Shown: piece by piece, positions 33,125-40,432 of the stretch
Numbering within the stretch: the stretch's first letter is position 1
Layout: each line of letters starts with the position of its first letter
Assembly (NCBI RefSeq): GCF_000732615.1
Contig: NZ_JPGL01000019.1
Coordinates: 1 to 45,178, forward strand
Direction: 5' to 3'
From: Burkholderia paludis
Lineage (GTDB): Bacteria > Pseudomonadota > Gammaproteobacteria > Burkholderiales > Burkholderiaceae
DNA: 45,178 nt
Notes under the pieces: generated by a model
What the model was told of the DNA's origin: nothing
Database searches by the model: none
The model's input: the letters and a program-made list of their open reading frames with translations, nothing else
Program-made: the position numbers and the translations under genes

Positions 33125-33826
33125 CTAATCGGCCTCCTTCTCCCGCCCATGCAACCGAAACGCTTCGAGCGTGCGCTCGAGCACTTGCTGCGCGTCGCGA
33201 GCCGCGTCGGATTTCGCGGCCGCCACCGCTGCCGCCTGATCGGCCTTCATGCGCGCGACGCGTTCCTGCTCCAGGCCCTCGCGGGCGGCCTTGAGATCCG
33301 CCTCCAGACGTGACAGCGCTTCGAGCCGAAGCAACGCCCTGGCCAGATCCAGGCGCACGGATTCTGCCGCCGCGCGTTCGGCCGCCGCGCCTCGGCGAGC
33401 CTCGTCACGCTCCGCTTCCATCCGCGCAAGACGCCCGGAAAGCTCGGCCTTTTCCGCGTCCGCGCGCACGAGCGACGCCGACAGATTCTCGCCGACTGCC
33501 GCTTGCCGTTCGAATTCGAGGACGAGATCCGCATTGACCTGGTTCGCGATTTCAAGGTCCGTCCGCAACTCGGCCCTGCCCCGCTCCACTTCCGCCGCGA
33601 CGAAATCCAGCACCCCCCGCTGTACCGCATGCGGAAGGACGACCGGGACCTCCGCCGGCCGGATCTGGGCGTCCTGCCATACCTGAAAGAACTTCAGCAC
33701 GGTCGTCATCGAGCCCGTTCCCAGGCGCTCGCGGATGGCGCGAACCGTCGGGCGACCGCCCGCGTCGCGGATCTGTTCCGCCACCTTGCTGACTTTCTCC
33801 TGAGAGATGTTCGGTTCGTTCGCCAT
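33125..33826 (-). CDS. KfrA-like DNA-binding protein with long coiled coil
   Basis: Protein of 233 residues. The N-terminus ISQEKVSKVAEQIRDAGGRPTVRAIRERLGTGSMTTVLKFFQVWQ matches the KfrA N-terminal DNA-binding domain. From about residue 75 the chain is a long charged coiled coil (Glu, Arg, Ala rich), as in the plasmid partition-related KfrA. On plasmids KfrA binds DNA and bundles through the coil; chromosomal relatives are common and their role is unknown. Start ATG 33826; a GTG one codon earlier is possible. No plasmid replication or partition gene adjoins, and the flanks are gene-poor. Confidence 0.88.
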   Translation of the reverse strand: MANEPNISQEKVSKVAEQIRDAGGRPTVRAIRERLGTGSMTTVLKFFQVWQDAQIRPAEVPVVLPHAVQRGVLDFVAAEVERGRAELRTDLEIANQVNADLVLEFERQAAVGENLSASLVRADAEKAELSGRLARMEAERDEARRGAAAERAAAESVRLDLARALLRLEALSRLEADLKAAREGLEQERVARMKADQAAAVAAAKSDAARDAQQVLERTLEAFRLHGREKEAD

Positions 33827-33829
33827 CAC

Positions 33830-34653
33830 TGGGGTCGGGGAGTCACGGAGCAGGGAAATCGATCAAGCCCGCCGGGCGGATTCGCGTAGCGAGGACTTGC
33901 CCGCGATGAATGCCGCATGGCCCTTGCCCGGGCCCGCGAGACGATACGTGACGAACACTGCGGTTCGGGTATCCGCGAATCGACGTTGTCACGATCGGGA
34001 GGGGATTGCTCTCCCGGCTTGGCTGGCGGCGGGCTTCGCTGAAGGGGCAAACCCAAGCAGTTGCGCCAACGCGACCGCTGCGGGGTTGGCACGCCCGTGC
34101 CGGCGGACATCGTCTTCCTGACGCACGCGCCACCCTGCCGCGATACCGTCGGGAAAGCCATCGGGAGGTGACACTGACGATTTCGACACGAGAAACGCCA
34201 CATCAACGCATGGTTCCAGGCCGGAGCGACGAGGACTCCATGCTACCGATACGAATACGGCAAAAATTGAACATTTGTCACTTGCGGCACGTGCCTTGAG
34301 CGGCGTTCGGTGCGAATCGCAGCGTGCCAGCCCCCGTCATCTCCGATCGAATTGTCCGGTTGCGCCGAACCCGCCCCGGATTGCATGGCCGCACGGCGGA
34401 AGTCGACCCTGCAGGATTTCGTCGCCGGAAGTGCGATCCTTCGGCGGAATTCGGCTGCTGGCGCACCGTGTACATCCACGCTTCGCAGCGGCGGCGTGCC
34501 GACGGCAAGACGGATGCCGGATCGATCCCGGTCGATTCGACAAGCGCGCGACGTACCGCACGGCCCGCAGCGCCGACATGCCGAGTAATGACAGAAACAG
34601 CGCCCCGACCCGTTCCGCCCGTTCAGCCGGCACGCATCCCCATCGATTGCCGG
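33830..34653. other. Gene-poor stretch upstream of KfrA-like gene
   Basis: About 820 bp without a convincing gene. A minus-strand frame from GTG 34201 to 33989 (70 residues) has only moderate third-position GC and no motif. An A/T-rich patch lies at about 34255-34285 (around CAAAAATTGAACATTTGTCA). The right end holds a fragment similar to a LuxR C-terminus (34585-34633). Confidence 0.5.
34585..34633 (-). pseudogene. Fragment resembling the C-terminus of the nearby LuxR regulator
   Basis: The 23 bp at 34588-34610 are identical to 35364-35386, the sequence coding the last residues of the LuxR-family gene. Translated, the fragment reads ERAERVGALFLSLLG against SNRTELVGALFLSSGA in the intact gene. 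Similarity fades a few bases further on. It is probably the leftover of a duplicated regulator gene, though a chance gene-conversion tract cannot be excluded. Confidence 0.5.
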
Positions 34654-35313
34654 TCAGCCGCTGATCTCCGTGCAGCCCGCGCGTCTGACCCGCTCGTTCC
34701 GGCCGGCGCCGTGCGAGGTGAACAGGCAGACGTTCGCGCCGATCCCGCTTTCGAATTCCATCAGGAAGTCCGGCCCGCCGTCACGATCGAGGTTGCCCGC
34801 CCAGATCAGGGTCGCGCGGAACGGCGGCATGCTGCCGCCGAAATCATGCAGGACCGACCGCCGGCCGCCGCCTTCTGCGATCACCGAACCGGATGCGGTG
34901 TAGCGCAACGCATACCGGCGGCCGTGAAAACCGACCCGCAACGGTTCGACACCGGGCTCGATCACCGCCCCGCCGTTCGGGAGCGCCACGTTCGCCGCGT
35001 CGACCTTGCCCGGCCTGAGCGATCCGCAACGAAACAGCGCGACGGCACTGGCGAGGTCGGACCGGATGTCGACGACTTCACCGTCCGGTTGCACCGGTTC
35101 GAGGCGGAGGCGCGCCGGCGCGAGCTTCCAGCGGCGCCCGTCGGGCGCGAGCCCGAGCCACCCGTCCGCCGGCGGGGTGCCGACGTCGTCGGCCATCATC
35201 CGGGTCGGTAGCAGCACGACGCATGCGTCGCCATCGCCCTGCTGCGCGAAGGCCAGGGTGGAGGACGCGCCCGGCAGGACGAGCAGCACGGCCAGCAGCG
35301 CTTGGATATTCAT
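34654..35313 (-). CDS. Secreted hypothetical protein
   Basis: Protein of 219 residues with a Sec signal (hydrophobic 5-22, cleavage after AFA). The mature part has four or more Cys (DACVVLL, FRCGSL, NVCLFTS, AGCTEI), suited to periplasmic disulfides. Near the end LIWAGNLDRDGGPDFLMEF resembles an FG-GAP/calcium-loop repeat. I know no function. The gene is on the same strand as and 39 bp behind the LuxR regulator gene. Confidence 0.75.
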   Translation of the reverse strand: MNIQALLAVLLVLPGASSTLAFAQQGDGDACVVLLPTRMMADDVGTPPADGWLGLAPDGRRWKLAPARLRLEPVQPDGEVVDIRSDLASAVALFRCGSLRPGKVDAANVALPNGGAVIEPGVEPLRVGFHGRRYALRYTASGSVIAEGGGRRSVLHDFGGSMPPFRATLIWAGNLDRDGGPDFLMEFESGIGANVCLFTSHGAGRNERVRRAGCTEISG

Positions 35314-35352
35314 GAATCCGCGATCGGGAAAAGGTCGATGTCCGGACCGCGA

Positions 35353-36093
35353 TTATGCGCCGGATGACAGAAACAGCGCCCCGACCAGTTCCGTGCGGTT
35401 CGACACGCCCAGCTTGCGGTACATGCGCATCAGGTGCGTCTTGACGGTCGGTTGCCCCAGCGCGAGATCGCGCGCGATCTCCTTGTTCGAGCAGCCGTCG
35501 CGCACGAGGCGCGCGATCTGCTCCTCGCGATAGGTGAGCCGCTCCTCGCAGCCGATCCGGTGAATCCCGCGCCGGGCGCGCAGCAGCGGGCTCAGCGCGG
35601 CCTCGGCGACCGGCTGCAGCCGCGCGAGCGCGTCGATTTCGCCGGGCGCGAAGCGCCCTGCCGTGCCGTCGCCGTCGGCGCGCCCCGCGCCGAAGCGCAG
35701 CAGCGAGAACGCGCCGACCGTGCGGCCCGCGTCGCGCAGCCAGATCTCGACGACGTCGGCCACGTCGTGCCGCCGCAGGAAACGGGTCCAGTACGCGGAG
35801 GCGTCGCGTCTTTCGTCAGGCAGTTGGGACGCGAGCGTGACGACCGCGCGCTCGCCGGCCGCGCAGCGCGACGGATGCAGCGGATCGAGCATCCGGTAGC
35901 GCGCGACATAGGTGCGATGCATCGATTCAGGCATCCCGAACAGCTCGAAATCGGCCGGTTCGCCGCTCTGGTCGAGCCGGTAGAACACGATCGCGGACGG
36001 GCTCGCAAACGCGTCGAACGCGTCCACGCACGCGCGCAGCGCGCGTTGCCAGTCGGCGGCGCCCTGGTCGGCGGAAACGGATGAGGTCGGCAT
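35353..36093 (-). CDS. LuxR-family transcriptional regulator
   Basis: Regulator of 246 residues. The C-terminal helix-turn-helix is LTYREEQIARLVRDGCSNKEIARDLALGQPTVKTHLMRMYRKLGVSNRTELV, a clear GerE/LuxR domain. The N-terminal 175 residues are not an AHL-binding domain by motif and look PAS/GAF-like (ASPSAIVFYRLDQSGEPADFELFGMP). Copy D of the shared box is 79 bp upstream, so the protein probably binds the box and controls itself along with the amine genes. Confidence 0.92.
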   Translation of the reverse strand: MPTSSVSADQGAADWQRALRACVDAFDAFASPSAIVFYRLDQSGEPADFELFGMPESMHRTYVARYRMLDPLHPSRCAAGERAVVTLASQLPDERRDASAYWTRFLRRHDVADVVEIWLRDAGRTVGAFSLLRFGAGRADGDGTAGRFAPGEIDALARLQPVAEAALSPLLRARRGIHRIGCEERLTYREEQIARLVRDGCSNKEIARDLALGQPTVKTHLMRMYRKLGVSNRTELVGALFLSSGA

Positions 36094-36171
36094 GGCGGAA
36101 TCGGCGGGCGGGCGAACGGATCGAATCTCGAGGTCCGGGCCAGCCTACCGGCGCCGCCACGTGCCGGTGAG

Positions 36172-36185
36172 CACAAATCGGCAAA
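36172..36185 (-). promoter_or_regulatory. Shared box copy D (upstream of LuxR gene)
   Basis: CACAAATCGGCAAA, 79 bp before the LuxR start. One mismatch to copies A and B. The wider 20 bp (36163-36182) form an imperfect dyad, GCCGGTGAGC against ACAAATCGGC, the length of a LuxR-type site. Confidence 0.65.
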
Positions 36186-36233
36186 TCGTCCCGGCCGGGC
36201 CGGGACGATGCGGACGCGACGACGGACGCGCCG

Positions 36234-37115
36234 TCAGCGCGCGTTCGCGGCGAACGTGTCGCAGGCGCTCACCTCGCCCGACTCCATCCCGCGCCGCAGC
36301 CAGTACACGCGCTGGTCGCTGGTGCCGTGCGTGAAGCTTTCCGGCACGACGTAGCCCTGCCCTTGCTGCTGCAGGCGATCGTCGCCGATCGCGGCCGCCG
36401 CCTTCAGCCCCTGCTCGAAATCGCCGGGCTCCATCAGCCGCCGGTTCGCGCGCTGGGCGTTGTTCGCCCACACGCCGGCGAAACAGTCGGCCTGCAGCTC
36501 CATCCGCACCGACAGCGCGTTCGAGTGCGCGCGGGTCGACCGCCTGCGCGCGGCATCCACCTTGTCGGAAATGCCGAGCAGGTTCTGCACGTGATGGCCG
36601 ACTTCGTGCGCGATCACGTAAGCCTGCGCAAAATCGCCGCCCGCCCCGAATCGCCGGCGCAGCTCGTCGTAGAAGCCGAGGTCGATATACACCTTGCGGT
36701 CGGCCGGGCAATAGAACGGCCCCATCGCGGTCTGGCCCGTGCCGCAGGCGGTCGGCGTCGAGTTCGTGAACATCACGAGCCTCGGCGGCTGGTACTGCGC
36801 ATGCAACTGGGTCGAGAAGATGCCCGACCATGTATCCTCGATGTTGGCGAGCACCTTGCGCGTGAACACCGCGCCCGGATCGTTCGCCGGCGCACCCTGG
36901 CGCTGCGCCGGGGCCGGCTGGGCCTGCTGCTGGCGGCCCTGCAGCGCCGAGGCGCCCTCGAGCACCACGCGCGGGTCGATCCCGAAAAAATACGACGCGG
37001 CCAGCGCAACCACGATCGTGCCGATGCCGATCGTCGCGCCTCGCCCGCCACCGAAACCGCCGGCGCCGCGACGATCCTCGACGTTCGTGCTTTCCCTTTC
37101 GTCGTCCAGCCTCAT
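36234..37115 (-). CDS. ypfJ: Neutral zinc metallopeptidase, YpfJ family
   Basis: Membrane-anchored putative metallopeptidase of 293 residues. A glycine-rich N-terminus is followed by one transmembrane helix (about 27-45), a Gln/Pro-rich linker, then the conserved domain with TACGTGQTAMGPFYCPADRKVYIDLGFYDEL and the zinc motif HEVGHH (170-175). ELQADCFAG later supplies the third ligand region. ATG 37115 has GGGAGGG upstream. Role in the cell is not established for this family. It stands alone. Confidence 0.92.
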   Translation of the reverse strand: MRLDDERESTNVEDRRGAGGFGGGRGATIGIGTIVVALAASYFFGIDPRVVLEGASALQGRQQQAQPAPAQRQGAPANDPGAVFTRKVLANIEDTWSGIFSTQLHAQYQPPRLVMFTNSTPTACGTGQTAMGPFYCPADRKVYIDLGFYDELRRRFGAGGDFAQAYVIAHEVGHHVQNLLGISDKVDAARRRSTRAHSNALSVRMELQADCFAGVWANNAQRANRRLMEPGDFEQGLKAAAAIGDDRLQQQGQGYVVPESFTHGTSDQRVYWLRRGMESGEVSACDTFAANAR

Positions 37116-37492
37116 GGACGGCCCTCCCTTCGTTGTCGTTGTACGTGCCGGACAGACCCCGGCACGCGATGGATTCCCGTTGCGACGGGCGGCGGGCGGC
37201 GTCCGGTCCGCCATCGCATCGAGGCGTCATCCGGCCGGCCACGCGTTCGCCCGCTCGCGGACCTGTCGATACACGACGACCGGGGCACCCGCATGAAACA
37301 CCGGCGCGCGTCCCTCGACGGCGCGAGCGCGGACATTGTGCCGTCCCCGGCGGCTTATCGCAAAAAAGCGAAGCATAGTGGGATCGGGCCGGCAACACCG
37401 TCATTCTTTGCAAAATGCCGACAGGCGCGGCCGGAAGGACGCGACGACGCCACGGGCGGCTGCGCCCGTCGCACGGCGGCACCCGCCGCGGC
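37116..37492. other. Intergenic region between ypfJ and acxR
   Basis: About 375 bp. No coding frame that I would accept. Around 37352-37374 an imperfect hairpin (GCTTATCGC, A-run, GCGAAGC) may end leftward transcription from acxR or be part of the ypfJ promoter region. Confidence 0.4.
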
Positions 37493-39520
37493 TTACCGCG
37501 CGCGACTCCGGCGGACGTCGCTCACCGCATCGAGCAGACGATACTTGCGGATCTTTTCGTAGAGCGTGCTCTTCGCGATGCCGAGCTGGCCCGCCGTCTT
37601 CGTGAGGTTGCCGGCATGACGCGCGAGCGCGCGGCGGATCGATTCCGCCTCGGCCTTCTTCAACGAATCGCCGACGTCCGGCGCGAGCGCGTCCGCGGCC
37701 TGCACCGCGCACGCATCGACCGACGCCGCCGCCCCGATCTCCGCAGGCAGCCTGTCGGCCCTGATCACGGGGCCGTCCGACAGCAGCAGCGAGCCTTCGA
37801 TCGCGTTGCGCAGTTCCCGCACGTTGCCGGGCCACGGATAGCGCAGCAGGCGCGCATACGCGTCGTCGTCGAATGTTCTCGGGGCCAGGCCATAGCTGTC
37901 GCACAACTGCGCCAGCCAGTGCGCGATCAGCGCCGGCAGATCCTCGCCCCGCTCGCGCAGGCTCGGAATCGACACGGTCGTGACCGCGATCCGGTAGTAC
38001 AGATCCATCCGGAACCGGCCTTTCGCGACGGCGTCCTTCAGGTCGCGGTGCGTCGCCGCGACCAGCCGGAAATTCACCCTGCGCGGCGTGTTCTCGCCGA
38101 GCCGGTAGATTTCGTTCTCCTCCAGCACGCGCAGCAGATGCGGCTGGATGTCGAGCGGCATCTCCCCGATCTCGTCGAGAAACAGCGTGCCGCCGTCGGC
38201 GGCCTCGATCTTGCCCGCCGCGCCGGATTTGCGGGCGCCGGTAAATGCGCCTTCCGCATAGCCGAACAGCTCGCTCGCGAGCAGGTCTCTCGACAACCCG
38301 CCGCAGTTGAGCGCGACGAACGGGCCGTCGGCGCGCTCGCTCGCCTGATGAATGCCCTGCGCGAACAGCTCCTTGCCGACGCCGGTCTCGCCGAGCAGCA
38401 ACACCGGCACCTTGGACGGCGCGAGCTGGCGCGCCCGGTTCACGGCCTCCCGCAACGCGGCGCTATCGCCGACGATGCGCGCGAACCCTCGCGGCGCATC
38501 GCCGTGCCGTTCCCGTCCGCGTGCGAGCGGCACGGCGCCGCGCGGATTCGCGACGCCGGGCGTCACGATCAGGTAGCCGAGCACGTCCGCGCCGTCGCGC
38601 ACCGTTTCGATGTGGCTGAGTCGCAGCCACGCCGGCGCATTTGCCGGCAGGCGGCCGTCGCCCGTGTAGCGGTCGAGTTCGGGCAGCGCCAGCGACGCGT
38701 CGCACCGGATGTCGAAGCCGAACCGGCGCAACACGGGAACGACCTGCGCGTTGGCCTTGACGAGCCGGCCGCGTTCGTCGACGACGAGCACCGCATCGGT
38801 GGAAGACGCCCCGAAGCGCGACGCGCAGCGGTCGAGCAGGCTCAGGCGGCGCGCCATGCCCAGCTTCGCGAGCCGGCTCTCGATACGGCCGGCGAGCGAC
38901 ACCGCGAGCGCGAGACCGTAGCGGTTGTAGGTGTCGGCCAGCCCCGAGATGTCGATCACGCCCAGCACGTGTCCGTCGCGCGGATCCTGGATGACGGTCG
39001 CCGAGCAGGTCCAGCGCTTGATGCCCGCGCAGAAGTGCTCCGCGCCATGGATCTGGACCGGCTGCCTGAGCGCGAGCGCGGTGCCGATCGCGTTGGTGCC
39101 GCAATTCAGCTCGGTCCACTCGCATCCCGGCACCAGGCCGACCTCGCGCGCGGGCTCGACGATCCGCAGGTCGCCTTCCTGCTGGAGGATCATCCCGCTG
39201 GGATCGGCCAGCAGCATCACCGTGCCCGTCTGCGAAAGGAAATCGCGGGTCTGCTGCATCAGCGGCAGGCTCGCGTCGACGAGGCGCGCGTTCGACGTCC
39301 GCCACTGCACGAGCCCGTCCTCGTCGAGCGGCGGCGGCGCGCGGTGAACGCCGGGATCGACCTGGCCGACGAGACAGCGCTGCCATGAGTCGTCGATCAC
39401 GCCGCGTACGTCGGGCGAGCGCCAGTCGCTGCCGGTCACCAGATGCTCCCAGGCGGCCATGATGCTCGCGTCGTGATGCGGACTGGGAAACCAGTCCATC
39501 GGCGTGCCTCTCTGTTGCAT
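37493..39520 (-). CDS. acxR: Sigma54-dependent activator of acetone carboxylase
   Basis: Enhancer-binding protein of 675 residues, AcoR/AcxR type. A GAF-like sensor covers about 60-220 (ELNCGTNAIGTALALR at 137-152), a PAS-like segment about 230-330, then the AAA+ domain with Walker A GETGVGKE (377-384), the sigma54-contact loop GAFTGA (424-429) and Walker B GGTLFLDE (443-450). A FIS-type helix-turn-helix ends it (about 636-660, GNLTKTAGQLGIAKSTLYEKIRK). ATG 39520 has AGGAG upstream. It should sense acetone or a related ketone or alcohol and activate the sigma54 promoter before acxA. It lies downstream of acxC. Confidence 0.9.
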   Translation of the reverse strand: MQQRGTPMDWFPSPHHDASIMAAWEHLVTGSDWRSPDVRGVIDDSWQRCLVGQVDPGVHRAPPPLDEDGLVQWRTSNARLVDASLPLMQQTRDFLSQTGTVMLLADPSGMILQQEGDLRIVEPAREVGLVPGCEWTELNCGTNAIGTALALRQPVQIHGAEHFCAGIKRWTCSATVIQDPRDGHVLGVIDISGLADTYNRYGLALAVSLAGRIESRLAKLGMARRLSLLDRCASRFGASSTDAVLVVDERGRLVKANAQVVPVLRRFGFDIRCDASLALPELDRYTGDGRLPANAPAWLRLSHIETVRDGADVLGYLIVTPGVANPRGAVPLARGRERHGDAPRGFARIVGDSAALREAVNRARQLAPSKVPVLLLGETGVGKELFAQGIHQASERADGPFVALNCGGLSRDLLASELFGYAEGAFTGARKSGAAGKIEAADGGTLFLDEIGEMPLDIQPHLLRVLEENEIYRLGENTPRRVNFRLVAATHRDLKDAVAKGRFRMDLYYRIAVTTVSIPSLRERGEDLPALIAHWLAQLCDSYGLAPRTFDDDAYARLLRYPWPGNVRELRNAIEGSLLLSDGPVIRADRLPAEIGAAASVDACAVQAADALAPDVGDSLKKAEAESIRRALARHAGNLTKTAGQLGIAKSTLYEKIRKYRLLDAVSDVRRSRAR

Positions 39521-39885
39521 GTCTGTCTCCTGGCGGCTTCGCGACGGCACGAACCGCAAGGCCGTCGCAGCGGCCTTTTTGTCGACTTGTGGGGGCCCGG
39601 CCGCAGCCGGCGGCGGGCGTGGCGACTATCGTACTCCGTTCCGGCGCAGCGACGGCCGTCCGGACGCAAGCCACCGCAAGCCACCGCAAGCAATGCGCGG
39701 GCCAGCCGGCGCGCGCCCGCGCGTGGTCGCCCGGCCCCGCGCGCCGGCGAAAACCCGGGTCGACGGGCGGACGAAAAGAAACCGGCCGTTCGAAAATCGA
39801 ACGGCCGGAAATCGAACGCCTCGCGCGGACGCGCCGAAGCGGGGCCGGCGCATGGCGAGCCGCGCCGGCAGCGTCGAGCGTCAGA
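39521..39885. other. Gap between acxC and acxR
   Basis: 365 bp with an intrinsic terminator (39782-39808) and a short direct repeat CAAGCCACCG in tandem (about 39667-39688). The remainder must hold the acxR promoter; I cannot pick one out with confidence. Confidence 0.6.
39782..39808 (-). terminator. Intrinsic terminator of the acxABC operon
   Basis: Perfect 12-bp arms CCGGCCGTTCGA and TCGAACGGCCGG with a three-base loop. On the minus strand the stem is followed by TTTCTTTTCG. It sits 78 bp beyond the acxC stop and separates the carboxylase genes from acxR. Confidence 0.88.
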
Positions 39886-40392
39886 TCATTGCGCGCGCTC
39901 CGGCACCGGCAGCTTCACCCATTCCGAATAGAACGCATCGATGTCGGGTTCGAAGTCGTGAATCACCGGATACCACGGCGTGGGCGCCTCGACGTCGTGC
40001 ATCGCGCCGCAGGTCGGGCAGTAGTACTCGCGATACACCTGCCATTGCGTGTCGGGGGCCATCAGGCGCGGATAGACCTCGTCCATCGCCTCCTCCGATT
40101 CGCGCACGAAGATGCTCGCGTGCAGCTTCCAGTTGTCGCGGTAGTCGCAGAACACGTGGCCGCAGTCGCACTGCGTGACCCAGTGCTTCGTCGCCCATTG
40201 CTGCACGATGTACAGGTGCGGGCCGAGCGGCAGCACGATGCGGTCCTTCCAGCCGAGCTTGTGCTGCAGCGCCTCGACATACATCCGGAAGCGCTCCCCG
40301 TCCTTCGGCATCGACAGCATGCGCAACGTCGTGTCCCAGTCGAGCTTGCCGTCGACCATGTTCCTGATCTGTTCCTTGGTGTAGGTAGACAT
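39886..40392 (-). CDS. acxC: Acetone carboxylase gamma subunit
   Basis: Smallest subunit (168 residues, about 19 kDa as in the Xanthobacter enzyme). It carries a zinc-site pattern: Cys75, Cys77 and Cys82 in QCDCGHVFC and the pair Cys125/Cys128 in CPTCG. The start YTKEQIRNMVDGKLDWDTT and the WYPVIHDFEPDID region are family hallmarks as I remember them. ATG 40392 has GGAGG upstream. It follows acxB by 40 bp and completes the alpha2-beta2-gamma2 complex. Confidence 0.92.
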   Translation of the reverse strand: MSTYTKEQIRNMVDGKLDWDTTLRMLSMPKDGERFRMYVEALQHKLGWKDRIVLPLGPHLYIVQQWATKHWVTQCDCGHVFCDYRDNWKLHASIFVRESEEAMDEVYPRLMAPDTQWQVYREYYCPTCGAMHDVEAPTPWYPVIHDFEPDIDAFYSEWVKLPVPERAQ

Positions 40393-40432
40393 CTCCAGTC
40401 CTCCATATGGGTGGTGGTGCGAACGGTCCGGC

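Noticed and set aside
33125..33826. KfrA-like protein as evidence that the window is a plasmid
   Set aside because: No replication, partition or conjugation genes are present; chromosomal KfrA-type proteins are common.
33989..34201. A 70-residue minus-strand frame upstream of the KfrA-like gene
   Set aside because: GTG start without ribosome-binding site, only moderate third-position GC and no recognisable motif.
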